Shown piece after piece: positions 1 through 10,183 of a DNA stretch of 64,000 nt. The notes beneath the pieces are model-generated. The model was not told the origin of the DNA and made no database searches. It saw only the letters and a program-made list of their open reading frames with translations. How positions within the stretch are numbered: position 1 is the stretch's first letter; each line of letters opens with the position of its first letter. The translations under genes were made by a program, and so were the position numbers. Source of the stretch: an uncultured Candidatus Saccharibacteria bacterium (GTDB lineage Bacteria; Patescibacteriota; Saccharimonadia; Saccharimonadales; Saccharimonadaceae); contig CAMVCW010000002.1 in assembly GCA_947166125.1 (NCBI GenBank), positions 62,001 through 126,000 of the forward strand, read 5' to 3'.

Positions 1-583
1 TGTGCTCTAGTACCGGAATATTTACTTCAATAAACCCGTGTTTATTCATAAAATCTCGCGTAGCTTGCCAAAACTTACTGCGCCGTACCAATCTTTCGCG
101 CACTTCTGGGTTTACATTCATGTCTACATAACGCCGACGATAGCGCTCTTCTTTGTTGGTGAATTTTTCTGGCAAAGGCCGCAAAGATTTAGTTAATAAC
201 TTTACAAAATTAGAAAATACGGATACCTCACCAGTCTGCGACTTGCCAACTTTACCAGTAGCTTCAATAAAATCACCGGTGTCTAATAGCTTAATATCTT
301 TAGCACCCAACAAGCCTTCTGGCGTGGCGCCCTCGGCTTTCATGAAAATCTGGATTTCACCAAAATAATCACGTACTTTAATAAATACCAATTTGCCAAA
401 AGACCTTATCGCTACGATACGTCCAGCTATCGTTACTTCTTGACCGTCTTTTTCGTCAAAATGATTGATAATTTCAGAAATTTTAGTATTACGTGCACTT
501 TTAGCTGGATATGGATCTAGTCCCCGTGCACGGAGTTCTTCTAGTTTGCGTAATCTTTCATTGCGATAATCTTCAAGTAACAT
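1..583 (-). CDS. lysS: Lysyl-tRNA synthetase, N-terminal part (truncated by window edge)
   Basis: Minus-strand reading MLLEDYRNERLRKLEELRARGLDPYPAKS...GRIVAIRSFGKLVFIKVRD...KEERYRRRYVDMNVNPEVRERLVRRS is typical of the class II LysRS OB-fold and following region; start at 583. Confidence 0.88.
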   Translation of the reverse strand, partial: MLLEDYRNERLRKLEELRARGLDPYPAKSARNTKISEIINHFDEKDGQEVTIAGRIVAIRSFGKLVFIKVRDYFGEIQIFMKAEGATPEGLLGAKDIKLLDTGDFIEATGKVGKSQTGEVSVFSNFVKLLTKSLRPLPEKFTNKEERYRRRYVDMNVNPEVRERLVRRSKFWQATRDFMNKHGFIEVNIPVLEH

Positions 584-667
584 GGTATATATTATACCAT
601 ATCTTACAGAGAAAGAAAAATAAAAAAGCGACCTATATCTATACAGAAAAAGCCGCTCATAAAATAT

Positions 668-1126
668 TTACTTTATTTCTACAATTTTAATTTTTTTACC
701 GTTGAATTCTAGTTCTTCGCCAGCTTTGTGCCCAAAGATTACTTTGCCAATTGGTGATTCGTTAGAGATTTTACCTTCAAGCGGATTTGCTTCGGTAGGT
801 CCTACTAGGGCATATTCTACTTTACGGCCGCCCATGTCTAATACTACCGTTGCGCCCAATGCTACTTTATCTTTCTTGCCACCACGAATAATCTTAGCAT
901 TTTTCAAGATATCTTGAATTTCCAAAATCCGCCCCTCAGCTACTTTTTGTTCGTTGCGTGCCGAGCTATACTCTTCATTTTCAGACAAATCTCCAAAAGC
1001 CCGCGCCGTAGCAATCCGTTCTGCAATTGCTGGCCGATTTTTGATTAATTCATCTAATTCTTTTTCTAAATCCTTTTTACCTTCAGCGGTCAAATTCACA
1101 CTTTTCTTAATCATTTTTACTCCCAC
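668..1126 (-). CDS. greA: Transcription elongation factor GreA
   Basis: ORF track protein: LTAEGKKDLEKELDELIKNRPAIAERIATARAFGDLSENEEYSSARNEQ, then a GreA C-terminal domain. Confidence 0.95.
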   Translation of the reverse strand: MGVKMIKKSVNLTAEGKKDLEKELDELIKNRPAIAERIATARAFGDLSENEEYSSARNEQKVAEGRILEIQDILKNAKIIRGGKKDKVALGATVVLDMGGRKVEYALVGPTEANPLEGKISNESPIGKVIFGHKAGEELEFNGKKIKIVEIK

Positions 1127-1183
1127 TTTACAATCTGCTATCCAGTCTACCAGAAAACGCTTACTAATTCAACCCTTTTTTGG

Positions 1184-2419
1184 CTAAAATTTTGCTAAAT
1201 CCGCCAATCTTACCATCTGGCTTTCACCAGTGCGCCGATCTGTTACTTCTGCGGCATCTTCCGCTAGGGTTTTATCGGATATTACAATACGATACGGCAA
1301 TCCCATTAGCTCTGCATCGGCAAATTTTTCACCAGGGCGAGCCTTGCGATCGTCAAATAGCGTCGTATCTTCGCGTCCTGCGTAAAATTTTTCCGCCTCT
1401 GCCATGCCATTCTCGCCAATTCCTACCAAGTAGTATTTGTATGGTGCTACTTCTTCTGGCCAGACCAAACCCTTATTATCCGCAAATTTTTCCGCTATTA
1501 CCCCCATCACACGCGATACACCTATGCCATAGCAGCCCATATATACGGTCTGCTGCTTGTTTTCTTCATCTATATATTTCAGTTCTAGCGGCTCAGAATA
1601 TTTAAACTTCAGCTTAAATATATTCCCCACCTCTGCAGCGGTAGTTTCTTCAAACCTTTCACCAGCAGCGCCCAAATCCTCTAACACTTCGTCGTTGTAG
1701 ACTTCTTTGTTCAGTACTACGGACTTGTCGGTATTATAATAAATTGTATCTTCTCCCACCGGCAACACGGTCTGAAATTCGTGCGAATATTTGGCAAAGA
1801 TTCCGCCACTCGCAAATGTTTCATATGTATCTTCACCAATGCCTAGCCTAGCAAAAATTCGCCCATAGGCCTTTTCTACCTCTGCGTAAAACCTATTCAA
1901 GTCATCTTCCGAGGTATGGAAGCTATACAAATCTTTCATTAAAAACTCACGTCCACGTAAAATCCCAGATTTCGCCCTAAGTTCATTGCGAAACTTCGTC
2001 TGAAATTGATATACATAGAGCGGCAAATCTTTATAGCTAGAGATATAAGATTTTAACATATTAGTGATCGGCTCTTCGTGCGTAGGCGCTAAACCCAGCT
2101 CTCCGCCGCTAGATAGATTAGTTTTAAACCAAATGTCTACCTCTTGGTCTGAAAATCTGCCAGTTTTTTCCCATGGCTCTGGGTTTTGCAGTGCGGACAT
2201 CTGTACCTCTTCACAGCCGAGCTTGTTTAGCTCCTCGCGAATTACGCGTTTAATATTTTCAATTACGCGAAGCCCTAGTGGCAAATAATCATACACCCCG
2301 GCCATCTCTTTATGAATATAGCCTGCACGGGTAAGAAGTGCGCCATTTTTGGCGGTTTCATCCTTTGGCGCCGTACGTAAAGTCTTGATAAAAGTTTTCG
2401 AAAATCTCATACTTCTCAT
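1184..2419 (-). CDS. proS: Prolyl-tRNA synthetase (short form)
   Basis: LLTRAGYIHKEMAGVYDYLPLGLRVIENIKRVIREE, PTHEEPIT, GCYGIGVSR motifs. Confidence 0.93.
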   Translation of the reverse strand: MRSMRFSKTFIKTLRTAPKDETAKNGALLTRAGYIHKEMAGVYDYLPLGLRVIENIKRVIREELNKLGCEEVQMSALQNPEPWEKTGRFSDQEVDIWFKTNLSSGGELGLAPTHEEPITNMLKSYISSYKDLPLYVYQFQTKFRNELRAKSGILRGREFLMKDLYSFHTSEDDLNRFYAEVEKAYGRIFARLGIGEDTYETFASGGIFAKYSHEFQTVLPVGEDTIYYNTDKSVVLNKEVYNDEVLEDLGAAGERFEETTAAEVGNIFKLKFKYSEPLELKYIDEENKQQTVYMGCYGIGVSRVMGVIAEKFADNKGLVWPEEVAPYKYYLVGIGENGMAEAEKFYAGREDTTLFDDRKARPGEKFADAELMGLPYRIVISDKTLAEDAAEVTDRRTGESQMVRLADLAKF

Positions 2420-2449
2420 TATACCACGCTCAATATAACAGAGGTAGTA

Positions 2450-2502
2450 TTGACATTTTAGCTTATTTGTGCTATAATTAATAAGATACCTAGTATCTTA
2501 TT
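2450..2502 (+). promoter_or_regulatory. Strong promoter (TTGACA-N17-TATAAT) followed by a palindrome overlapping the predicted start site
   Basis: TTGACA 2450-2455, 17-nt spacer, TATAAT 2473-2478; perfect inverted repeat AATAAGATAC-CTA-GTATCTTATT at 2480-2502, then GATTTTTT. Confidence 0.7.
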
Positions 2503-2540
2503 GATTTTTTGCCAAAAATACGAGAAGGAGGTGTTTCTCT

Positions 2541-3737
2541 ATGGCAAAAATATTGGTTTATCAGATTTGGGCTGGAGCTTGGCCTAGCCTCAGGGAGATG
2601 CAGTATCATCTAAAGCGCATAGCTGCCCTGGGCGCAAACTACGTTTGGCTTAGCGGCATATTAAAGTCGCCTCAGCATGACCATGGTTACGACGTCTCCG
2701 ATTATCGGGCTATCGATCCACGATATGGTACTATGGAGGAATTCGACGATTTTGTCGAAACTGCACGTCGGTACAACATTGGGGTTCTACTGGATTTGGT
2801 TCTCAATCATACCTCTGTAGATCATCCATGGTTCCGCGAGCATCCAGAATATTATTGCTGGAGTAACTATGATCGTCCTGGTTGGAAAAATCTTTTTGAC
2901 GAGGGCCCAGCATGGAAGTATGATGCACAGTATGGCCAGTACTATTGTCATCTTTTTCACGAAACTCAGGCCGACCTTAACTGGTTCCCGATAGACGATC
3001 ATACGCCCGACCAAACACTAGTGCATGAATTTCGCGATATTGTTAAATTCTGGACCAAAGAGCATCGCGTTGCGGGTTTCCGCCTGGATGTACCTCAGGG
3101 TATTAACAAAGATTTTTATCGTGATACCTTGGAGCTTAACGATTTAATCTTCCGCATGCAGGCGCCCAAAGTACTCAATGCATTTTTTCCTAGCCATCTC
3201 AGTCATCCGTTCTTGATGATGGAATGCTTTGATCCTACTTTCGGTGACATAGTAGACTACTATGCGGCTAATACTCAGGTTGATTCCATAATGAATGTTT
3301 TATTAAAATCAACTATCAATTCGGGCGCGAAAGAGTTCAAGCAAAAGCTAAAAAACTCGGCATTAAACCCGAAATTTATGGTCGACATTGAATCGCACGA
3401 TAGTCCGCGGTTTTCTCACGGGTGCTGGAATTCTATCTGGGGTACGCACCAGATATTTCAGGCTAATCCTCGTGCCATCTGCATCTATCAGGGGCAAGAG
3501 CTTGGATTAGCTAATCCTACACCAGGGCAGCTGACTTACGCTAACATGATAGGTCTGGACGCAGAGACAGCTATGAAAGTCTGTAGGGGAGTGCCGCTAG
3601 AATCGTTGCGTTCTACTTCGCGCGCTAACGCACGTGTACCTCTTCCGCTCGACAAATATGATAAGCAAGAAAACGATCCTAAATCTTGCCTGAATCTCGT
3701 TAAACTTGAAATTCAGAATTGGCGGCTAAAGCGATAA
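2541..3737 (+). CDS. Glycoside hydrolase family 13-like (alpha-amylase superfamily) protein
   Basis: HDHGYDVSDYRAIDPRYGTMEEFDDFV, LLDLVLNHTSVDHPWF, AGFRLDVPQGINKDF, IYQGQELG motifs; RBS gagaaggaggtg. Confidence 0.88.
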   Translation: MAKILVYQIWAGAWPSLREMQYHLKRIAALGANYVWLSGILKSPQHDHGYDVSDYRAIDPRYGTMEEFDDFVETARRYNIGVLLDLVLNHTSVDHPWFREHPEYYCWSNYDRPGWKNLFDEGPAWKYDAQYGQYYCHLFHETQADLNWFPIDDHTPDQTLVHEFRDIVKFWTKEHRVAGFRLDVPQGINKDFYRDTLELNDLIFRMQAPKVLNAFFPSHLSHPFLMMECFDPTFGDIVDYYAANTQVDSIMNVLLKSTINSGAKEFKQKLKNSALNPKFMVDIESHDSPRFSHGCWNSIWGTHQIFQANPRAICIYQGQELGLANPTPGQLTYANMIGLDAETAMKVCRGVPLESLRSTSRANARVPLPLDKYDKQENDPKSCLNLVKLEIQNWRLKR

Positions 3738-3748
3738 GCCAGCCAATT

Positions 3749-3778
3749 CAAAGCTCGCGCTTGTCGCGGGCTTTTTTA
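3749..3778 (+). terminator. Rho-independent terminator after the GH13 gene
   Basis: agctcgcgcttgtcgcgggctttttta hairpin plus T run. Confidence 0.7.
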
Positions 3779-3808
3779 TGTCTTCTCGCGCACTGCAAAG
3801 TATACTCT

Positions 3809-4651
3809 TTACCCTATACCTAAAATATATAGTAGGTAAAATGCTACTCCGTTCTTTATCATGTGGGTCAAAATACCAGCATATACGGTACCAGTAATTT
3901 CACGCAGCCCACATAATACTATAGACATTGCAAATACATTCACCCCTACATTCCATTGTAAATGCACAATGCCAAAAAGTAACGACACCAGGAATATAGA
4001 AATCAGCATCGACGCGCGGTCGGACATCCTGACAGAAAGCATCGGGCGCAATTTCCCGTACAGCCAGCCACGAAAAATCAATTCCTCGGCGATTGGTGCT
4101 ACAACTACTAATATAATAAAAGCCACCACCCGATCTATCCCCGCTAGATACACGCTAAAGCCTACTTCTTGAGTCTGCCCAGCGTCAAACCACGGGAATA
4201 TGTTGAAGACCGCTACTAGACCCGCTGCTAGGAGCGTAGAAATAATAAAGCCCACCGGCGCCAAGCCAATATCTGTCCAGGTAGGCGTACCGCGTAGCCC
4301 CAAATCATCTCTACTCATTGCTTTTGGCGAAATTTTACTATCTAACTTTCGCTTACCGCCCTTTAGTTCGTTTTCAATCTTGAGTTTTACAGTGATTTTT
4401 GGTGTTATAAAAATAATCCATAGTAATGCCAATATATATGACAGTGCTGAATAAATCGCTGTGGGTACCGGTTGGGTAAAAGTTTCACGCCCCAGAATCC
4501 ATAGCATTAAATACCCCACAATAAGTTGCGCCACGATTACTGCTGCCGCTACCCATACTAATAGTAATAAAGCTTTCAAAACCACTCTCCACCTCTGTTT
4601 TTGCGGAACTTTGTTACGCGCTTGCTTCAGCGATGCTTTTTTATTCATCAT
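3809..4651 (-). CDS. CPBP family intramembrane metalloprotease
   Basis: APIAEELIFRGWLYGKLR and LLFGIVHLQWN motifs with multiple TM segments. Confidence 0.85.
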   Translation of the reverse strand: MMNKKASLKQARNKVPQKQRWRVVLKALLLLVWVAAAVIVAQLIVGYLMLWILGRETFTQPVPTAIYSALSYILALLWIIFITPKITVKLKIENELKGGKRKLDSKISPKAMSRDDLGLRGTPTWTDIGLAPVGFIISTLLAAGLVAVFNIFPWFDAGQTQEVGFSVYLAGIDRVVAFIILVVVAPIAEELIFRGWLYGKLRPMLSVRMSDRASMLISIFLVSLLFGIVHLQWNVGVNVFAMSIVLCGLREITGTVYAGILTHMIKNGVAFYLLYILGIG

Positions 4652-5916
4652 TACTGCGCTATCCTAATAATATCCAAAATTGTTACAATGAAAATCAATG
4701 CAAGTAGCACAATAAATGCGCGTGAAACGATTTTTTCTTCAGTTTCTTTAGTGAGCTTTTTCTTGCGTAACTTATATATTGCAATTAGTAGCCACCGTCC
4801 ACCGTCTAGGGCTGGTATCGGTAATACATTCATACAAGCCAGGGATACCGATATTAGTGCTGCTAGAAACGCCAAATTGGTGGGCCCGGCAGAAGTAAAC
4901 GCTGGAAACAGCACACCGATAATCCCCACTGGCCCTGATACGGAATCTTTTACTTCGCTCAGCGCTTCTTGTCCTTCTTCGCGCACCTCTGAGTTAGGGC
5001 TAAATAATCGTGCCGTTCCGGATACCAGGTTTCCAATCATAATCCCAATCCCCTTGTAAGTTTCGCCAGTTAGCTGCGCAGTTAAGCCTATGCCTACAAT
5101 TGGCGCAGACCAAGTAGAATAAGACAAAGATTGTGAGCTTGCCATAGTCACGCCAAGCAAATATTCGCTATCTACGGGGTTTAAAGTAACCTTAAGATCC
5201 AGATCTTCATCACAATTGCAATCCTCGGCGCCCTTACGGAGAATTTTATATGACACCTCTTCTCCGGCATGCTCAGTATTGATATCGGTGATTTCGCTAG
5301 CATATTTTACCTCTGTTCCATTTACGGCCACTATATAATCATTTGCCGTCAGTCCTGCTTTCGCGGCTGGTGAATTTTCGGCTACAGATGTAATCTGCAC
5401 TGGGGTAGCATCCGTACGCGTGTCATTCGCCACCGTGAATTGTCCATCCAAAAATTCAGGCATGCCTGTCCAGGCTAATATCGTAAAGATAATAATTGCC
5501 ACCAGCCAGTTCATCGCAACGCCAGCAAACAGAATTTTGGTTTTTGCCCAGAACCCAGCCTTACCAAAAGTCCCAGCACGCGTGTCAGCTGCGGACTCAC
5601 CATCCATTTGGCAAAAACCGCCAATTGGTAGCCAATTCAGGCTAAAAATCATGCCTTTCTGGGCAAAATCTTTATTGCCATCTGAAATAACTACTTTTGT
5701 GGCTTTTTCTTTTGTCCATTCTTTGCGTGGCAGTCTGCGCCATTTACCGGTCTTAGGGTCTTTTATCCAGGCTATCGCTCGCGGCGGAAAACCAATCCCA
5801 AATTCTAGCACGTTTACACCATTGCGTCGTGCCGCAATAAAATGCCCAAACTCGTGTGCTGTTACCAGAAACATCAGCACCAAGAGCCCTACAATCACAC
5901 CTACGAATATATCCAT
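4651..5916 (-). CDS. rseP: Site-2 protease RseP-like, M50 family with PDZ domain
   Basis: TAHEFGHFIAARRNGV (HExxH), PDZ region, NVLPIPALDGGRWLL. Confidence 0.93.
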   Translation of the reverse strand: MDIFVGVIVGLLVLMFLVTAHEFGHFIAARRNGVNVLEFGIGFPPRAIAWIKDPKTGKWRRLPRKEWTKEKATKVVISDGNKDFAQKGMIFSLNWLPIGGFCQMDGESAADTRAGTFGKAGFWAKTKILFAGVAMNWLVAIIIFTILAWTGMPEFLDGQFTVANDTRTDATPVQITSVAENSPAAKAGLTANDYIVAVNGTEVKYASEITDINTEHAGEEVSYKILRKGAEDCNCDEDLDLKVTLNPVDSEYLLGVTMASSQSLSYSTWSAPIVGIGLTAQLTGETYKGIGIMIGNLVSGTARLFSPNSEVREEGQEALSEVKDSVSGPVGIIGVLFPAFTSAGPTNLAFLAALISVSLACMNVLPIPALDGGRWLLIAIYKLRKKKLTKETEEKIVSRAFIVLLALIFIVTILDIIRIAQ

Positions 5917-5931
5917 AAGCCTATTATATCA

Positions 5932-6618
5932 CTATTTACCAAATCGTCTATTGCGACTATTGTATTCATTTATAATCATTTTAATATCATTGGCTTCCAT
6001 TTCTGGGAAATATTTTTCAAGAAACAAGAACTCAGCATACGCTGCCCGCCATAGCATAAACCCAGAAAGCCGCTCCTCTCCGCTGGTGCGCACCACCATA
6101 TCTAAATCTGGCACTTCTGGATGATATAGGTGTTTGCGGATAGTTGCCGGCGTGATCTCGCCATCAGCCTCCACTGCGATGTTTGCTGCATCGGCAATTT
6201 CCTGCTCGCCGCCATAGTTAAAACAGAAACATACCGTAGTTCCGGTGCAATCCGCGGTAATTTTCTCGGCTTTTTCGGCCAAAGAAGTTAAAGTTGGGTT
6301 AACTTTGCCACGTGTGCCAAGAATAAGAAGCTTTATATTGTTTGCTGCCATTTTTTCGGCCATTTTTATGATTTTGGTTTCGGCCAATTTCATAATATAG
6401 TTAACTTCCGCCTCTTCTCGTCCCCAGTTTTCAGCACTAAAAACGTAAAATGTCACGTATGGTATTCCGGCCATCGCCGCGGCACCCACTAACTCCTCAA
6501 TAGTTTTGAGTCCTTTTTTATGTCCTTCTATTTTAGGCAGGCCGTTTTCTTTTGCCCACCTGCGGTTTCCGTCCGCGATAATCCCCAAATGTTGTAATTC
6601 CATTGACAAAATCTCCAA
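5932..6618 (-). CDS. uppS: Isoprenyl transferase (undecaprenyl diphosphate synthase)
   Basis: HLGIIADGNRRWAKENGLPKIEGHKKG ... PEVPDLDMVVRTSGEERLSGFMLWRAAYAEFLF. Confidence 0.94.
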   Translation of the reverse strand: MEILSMELQHLGIIADGNRRWAKENGLPKIEGHKKGLKTIEELVGAAAMAGIPYVTFYVFSAENWGREEAEVNYIMKLAETKIIKMAEKMAANNIKLLILGTRGKVNPTLTSLAEKAEKITADCTGTTVCFCFNYGGEQEIADAANIAVEADGEITPATIRKHLYHPEVPDLDMVVRTSGEERLSGFMLWRAAYAEFLFLEKYFPEMEANDIKMIINEYNSRNRRFGK

Positions 6619-6635
6619 AGTATGATATAATAGAG

Positions 6636-7181
6636 TTATATCTTCATTATTTCTTCAGATTTGGCCTTAAATTCGGCTTCAATCTTATCGTTAAATTCTT
6701 TGGTTAGGTCGTCAATCTCTTTTTCGGCGCGTTTTTTAATGTCTTCGCTCATGTCCTCAGCATTTTTGATTGCCTTACGAGCATCCTCGCGCGCGTTGCG
6801 GATTGCTACTTTCGCTTCTTCTACCTTGGCGGAAGCATTTTTGACAATCTCCTTGCGACGCTCCTCAGTGAGTGCCGGGATTGGCACACGAATAATTCGG
6901 CCGTCGTCAGCTGGGTTTAATCCCAGACTCTGATCCGCCCGTATTGCAGACGCTATTGCTTGAATATTAGATGGGTCGAACGGAGTAATGACTAGAAGTG
7001 TAGCATCGGCTGCTGTAATATTTGCCACCTGGTTGAGTGGCATATATTGTCCATAAACTTCCACCTTAACTCCAGAGAGCATATCTGGGTGTGCGCGCCC
7101 AGTACGTACTTTTTTCATTTCATTTTTAAAACGCTCAATCACCGCCTCCATTCTTTTGCGGTCTTCTGCTACATCAAACAT
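6636..7181 (-). CDS. frr: Ribosome recycling factor
   Basis: VRTGRAHPDMLSGVKVEVYGQYMPLNQVANI ... RIPVPALTEERRKEIVK-type sequence. Confidence 0.95.
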   Translation of the reverse strand: MFDVAEDRKRMEAVIERFKNEMKKVRTGRAHPDMLSGVKVEVYGQYMPLNQVANITAADATLLVITPFDPSNIQAIASAIRADQSLGLNPADDGRIIRVPIPALTEERRKEIVKNASAKVEEAKVAIRNAREDARKAIKNAEDMSEDIKKRAEKEIDDLTKEFNDKIEAEFKAKSEEIMKI

Positions 7182-7209
7182 GATAACTCCTTATTTATAT
7201 TTTCATTAT

Positions 7210-7240
7210 ATCAAAAATAGCCCCGCAGGGCTATTTTTTC
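7210..7240. terminator. Hairpin terminator after tsf
   Basis: aaaaatagccccgcagggctattttttc, symmetric hairpin with A/T tails. Confidence 0.7.
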
Positions 7241-7830
7241 TACTCGGTTACACCAAGTTCGATGCGTTTAAATTGGCGTACGGTGATATTTTCACCAGTT
7301 TTAGCGATTGCTTCTTTGATGAATTGTCCTACCGTCTTAGAATCATCTAGGATATATGGTTGATTCATCAAAACTTTGTCAGAAAAAGCTTTTTTCACTT
7401 GGCCTTCCAAGATTTTCTCTTTCATATTTTCTGGGCCTTTGAAATTGGCTTCAAGTTCTTTAATCTTAGCTTCACGTACTTCGGCAGGAATATCCTCTTC
7501 AGATACGTAAAGTGGTGCCATCGAAGCTACCTGCATGGCGATTTGGTGGGCCAAAGTCTTAAATTCATCAGTCTTGGCCACAAAAGAAGTTTCGCAGTTT
7601 ACTTCTACAATAGCGCCAAGGCGGCCATCGTGAATGTAACTGTCTACCAAGCCTTCGCGAGTTTCGCGGTCGCCACGTTTCTCAGCCTTGGTGAGGCCTT
7701 TTTTACGCATCGCTTCAAGAGCTTTGTCAAAATCGCCATCGGCTTCCACCAAAGCTTTCTTCGCATCAGTTAACCCTGCGCCAGAAAGCTCTTTTAATTT
7801 TTTAATTTGTTCAACTGAAATTTCAGCCAT
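7240..7830 (-). CDS. tsf: Elongation factor Ts
   Basis: IKKLKELSGAGLTDAKKALVEADGDFDKALEAMRKKG. Confidence 0.95.
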   Translation of the reverse strand: MAEISVEQIKKLKELSGAGLTDAKKALVEADGDFDKALEAMRKKGLTKAEKRGDRETREGLVDSYIHDGRLGAIVEVNCETSFVAKTDEFKTLAHQIAMQVASMAPLYVSEEDIPAEVREAKIKELEANFKGPENMKEKILEGQVKKAFSDKVLMNQPYILDDSKTVGQFIKEAIAKTGENITVRQFKRIELGVTE

Positions 7831-7863
7831 AGTTTTTGCCTCCTTAAATTAATTTTACGCAAG

Positions 7864-8550
7864 TTATTTTTTACCTTCTTTGATTGCTTCTACGAAATAA
7901 TCAAGAATTAGCTTAGTAGCCTTGATTGCATCGTCGTTTGCCGGGATTACGTAATCAATATTGGATGGATCCACATTGGTATCTGTGATTGCGAATACCG
8001 GAATACCTAGCACTTTAGCTTCTTTAATAGCGTTCTTGTCTTCGATCGCATCAATTACGATTACCGCTGCTGGCTGTTCGGTCATGTCTTTGATGCCGCC
8101 ATAGCGTTCATTTAGTAGATCGATTTCTTCTTGAAATCTCTGAACCTCTAGTTTGGAATAGCGGTTTTCAAGCTCACCAGAAGCCATCCGACGTTCCAAA
8201 TCTTTCAATTTTTTGATTTGGCGATTTACCGTAGCTACGTTGGTGAGTGTACCGCCGACCCAACGTACAGTTACGTATGGCATCTCTACAGATTCTGCCG
8301 CTTCTTTTACGGCATCTTTCATCTGTTTCTTGGTGCCTACAAATAATACCTTTTTGCCACTCTTGGCGATTTCAGTGATTTTTAGCAAAGCCACCTCTAG
8401 ACCTTCTACGGTCTTTTCTAGGTTGATAATATGCGCATTTTGGCGCTTAGAGTGAATATATGGCGCCATTTTAGGGTGCCAACGACTCGTTTTGTGCCCA
8501 AAATGAGCACCAGCTTCGAGTAAAGCCTTCATATCGACATTTACTGCCAT
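7864..8550 (-). CDS. rpsB: Ribosomal protein uS2
   Basis: LLEAGAHFGHKTSRWHPKMAPYIHSKRQNAHIINLEKT. Confidence 0.96.
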   Translation of the reverse strand: MAVNVDMKALLEAGAHFGHKTSRWHPKMAPYIHSKRQNAHIINLEKTVEGLEVALLKITEIAKSGKKVLFVGTKKQMKDAVKEAAESVEMPYVTVRWVGGTLTNVATVNRQIKKLKDLERRMASGELENRYSKLEVQRFQEEIDLLNERYGGIKDMTEQPAAVIVIDAIEDKNAIKEAKVLGIPVFAITDTNVDPSNIDYVIPANDDAIKATKLILDYFVEAIKEGKK

Positions 8551-8569
8551 AATATGATTTCCTTTCCTT

Positions 8570-8625
8570 TGATTATGGAGCTCAGGATAATCTACCCCAG
8601 GAAACCTCCCATAATCTGTTTCGTT
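8570..8625 (-). promoter_or_regulatory. Structured 5' leader upstream of rpsB (possible S2 autoregulatory leader)
   Basis: Minus-strand gattatgggag ... ctccataatc long-range stem just upstream of the rpsB RBS. Confidence 0.4.
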
Positions 8626-8695
8626 AAATTAATATACCATTTCATTATATCACACCTTTACAAAAAAGTCAATCTCTGGTATAATCAATCTAATT

Positions 8696-9043
8696 ATGAG
8701 TAAAACAGAGTTACACCCTAAAGATTATCGCGATGTCGTCTTTTCAGACGAAGCCGCTGGCTTTTCGTTCTTGACCAAATCTACTGCGAAAAGCGAAGAA
8801 ACCATCAAATGGGAAGATGGTAATGAATATCCACTAGTTAAGGTTCAGATCTCTTCCGCTTCTCACCCGTTCTTCACTGGTGAAGAAAAGATTATCGATA
8901 CCGAAGGTCGCGTAGACCGCTTCAAGGCTCGCGCTGCTAAAGCTGCCAAGATGAAGGAAGCTTTGGAAAACAAAGCCAAAAAGGCCGCCAAAGAAGCCGA
9001 GAAAAAGGCTAAAGCAGAAGAAAAAGCTATTACTGCTGAATAA
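8696..9043 (+). CDS. rpmE: Ribosomal protein bL31 type B with Lys/Ala-rich C-terminal extension
   Basis: [25 protein letters not shown] ... [34 protein letters not shown]. Confidence 0.9.
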   Translation: MSKTELHPKDYRDVVFSDEAAGFSFLTKSTAKSEETIKWEDGNEYPLVKVQISSASHPFFTGEEKIIDTEGRVDRFKARAAKAAKMKEALENKAKKAAKEAEKKAKAEEKAITAE

Positions 9044-9077
9044 TTCTAACAAAAATATTCACCAGTAATCAAAAAAA

Positions 9078-9116
9078 ATGGGTTGGAGTCCACTTCCAAC
9101 TCATTTTTTAAACTAA
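9078..9116 (+). terminator. Terminator after rpmE
   Basis: aatgggttggagtccacttccaactcattttttaa hairpin plus T run. Confidence 0.75.
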
Positions 9117-9202
9117 GTTTTTTGTTGGGGGCTTTTCTCAAAGAAAGTTCTACATCCCCAGCATGGGCGCCCTCGCAGTTATAAGCACCCATACCGGGCC
9201 GT

Positions 9203-10132
9203 TTACCGACGTTTTTTGTTCAACCGTGATTTGTTGCTTCTGCCTTTTACTATAAACACTATTCCGAGTATCGCTGCCAAAAAGAATATTATTAATCCAG
9301 TCACTAAATAATCAGTTCTTGAAATATTTAGATTGCTAAACAATGCACCGGTATTAGGCACGGGTATCATTTCATAGTAATAATAAGTTATGTATGGCTT
9401 GTAGAGCGCTTCGCCCTCTGCGTTATAGGCTGTAATTTCGATTCTATAGTTTCCTGTAGGTAGATTATTCTCGGCAAACGGTAACTCCACGCGCATATCA
9501 GGAGCATTCACAGTGATAGGCGAAAGTACATTTACCAAATTACCATTTTCGTCATAAATGTTAATCCCAATCGTATTGATATTTTCATTTTCGGTATCGT
9601 ATTGTAAATCTAAGTAAACTTTACCATCATCAGCTTCATTGGCCTCTCCTATCACCGGATATAATGCAAATTCTACTGTCTCAAAATCTTTCACATCATC
9701 AAACCCGATCCCCACTATCTCTACGCGATATTCGCCATAGCCATAATCTTCGGCGAGCAGATCAAGCGGTGTAGAATATGATCCAGGAATATAGTCCACA
9801 AAGCTTTCCGGATCGTCTTTTTCTAGAAGTGGAATAATATGCTCTACGTCGTCTTTATCGGTGTAGCGTATGGTGATGGTGAGATATTCGACGTTCTCAT
9901 AATCAAAGCTCAAGTCCTGGTCTGGATAAATAAAAACAGAGCCGTTGATTGGTTTTACATTCAGAATATCCGGCACGCTTCCGACCACTCGCACGGAAAT
10001 AGTATCCGTCACGGAAGTTATACTACCTTCCGCCGATGCTTCTGGACTCGGCAAGAAAGCCGCAAAAATTGTTGTAATGACCACTAGGACTAACCCCAGT
10101 AAACCAAGAACTCGCTTTTTTGTTTTTTTCAT
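9203..10132 (-). CDS. Secreted cell-surface protein with LPXTG-like (VPNTG) sorting signal
   Basis: N-terminal signal peptide; C-terminal VPNTGALFSNLNISRTDYLVTGLIIFFLAAILGIVFIVKGRSNKSRLNKKRR. Confidence 0.75.
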   Translation of the reverse strand: MKKTKKRVLGLLGLVLVVITTIFAAFLPSPEASAEGSITSVTDTISVRVVGSVPDILNVKPINGSVFIYPDQDLSFDYENVEYLTITIRYTDKDDVEHIIPLLEKDDPESFVDYIPGSYSTPLDLLAEDYGYGEYRVEIVGIGFDDVKDFETVEFALYPVIGEANEADDGKVYLDLQYDTENENINTIGINIYDENGNLVNVLSPITVNAPDMRVELPFAENNLPTGNYRIEITAYNAEGEALYKPYITYYYYEMIPVPNTGALFSNLNISRTDYLVTGLIIFFLAAILGIVFIVKGRSNKSRLNKKRR

Positions 10133-10183
10133 ACTCTACACTCTTTTATTTTTGATGTTTGTTTTGGTTTTGTAAAGTTGCTT

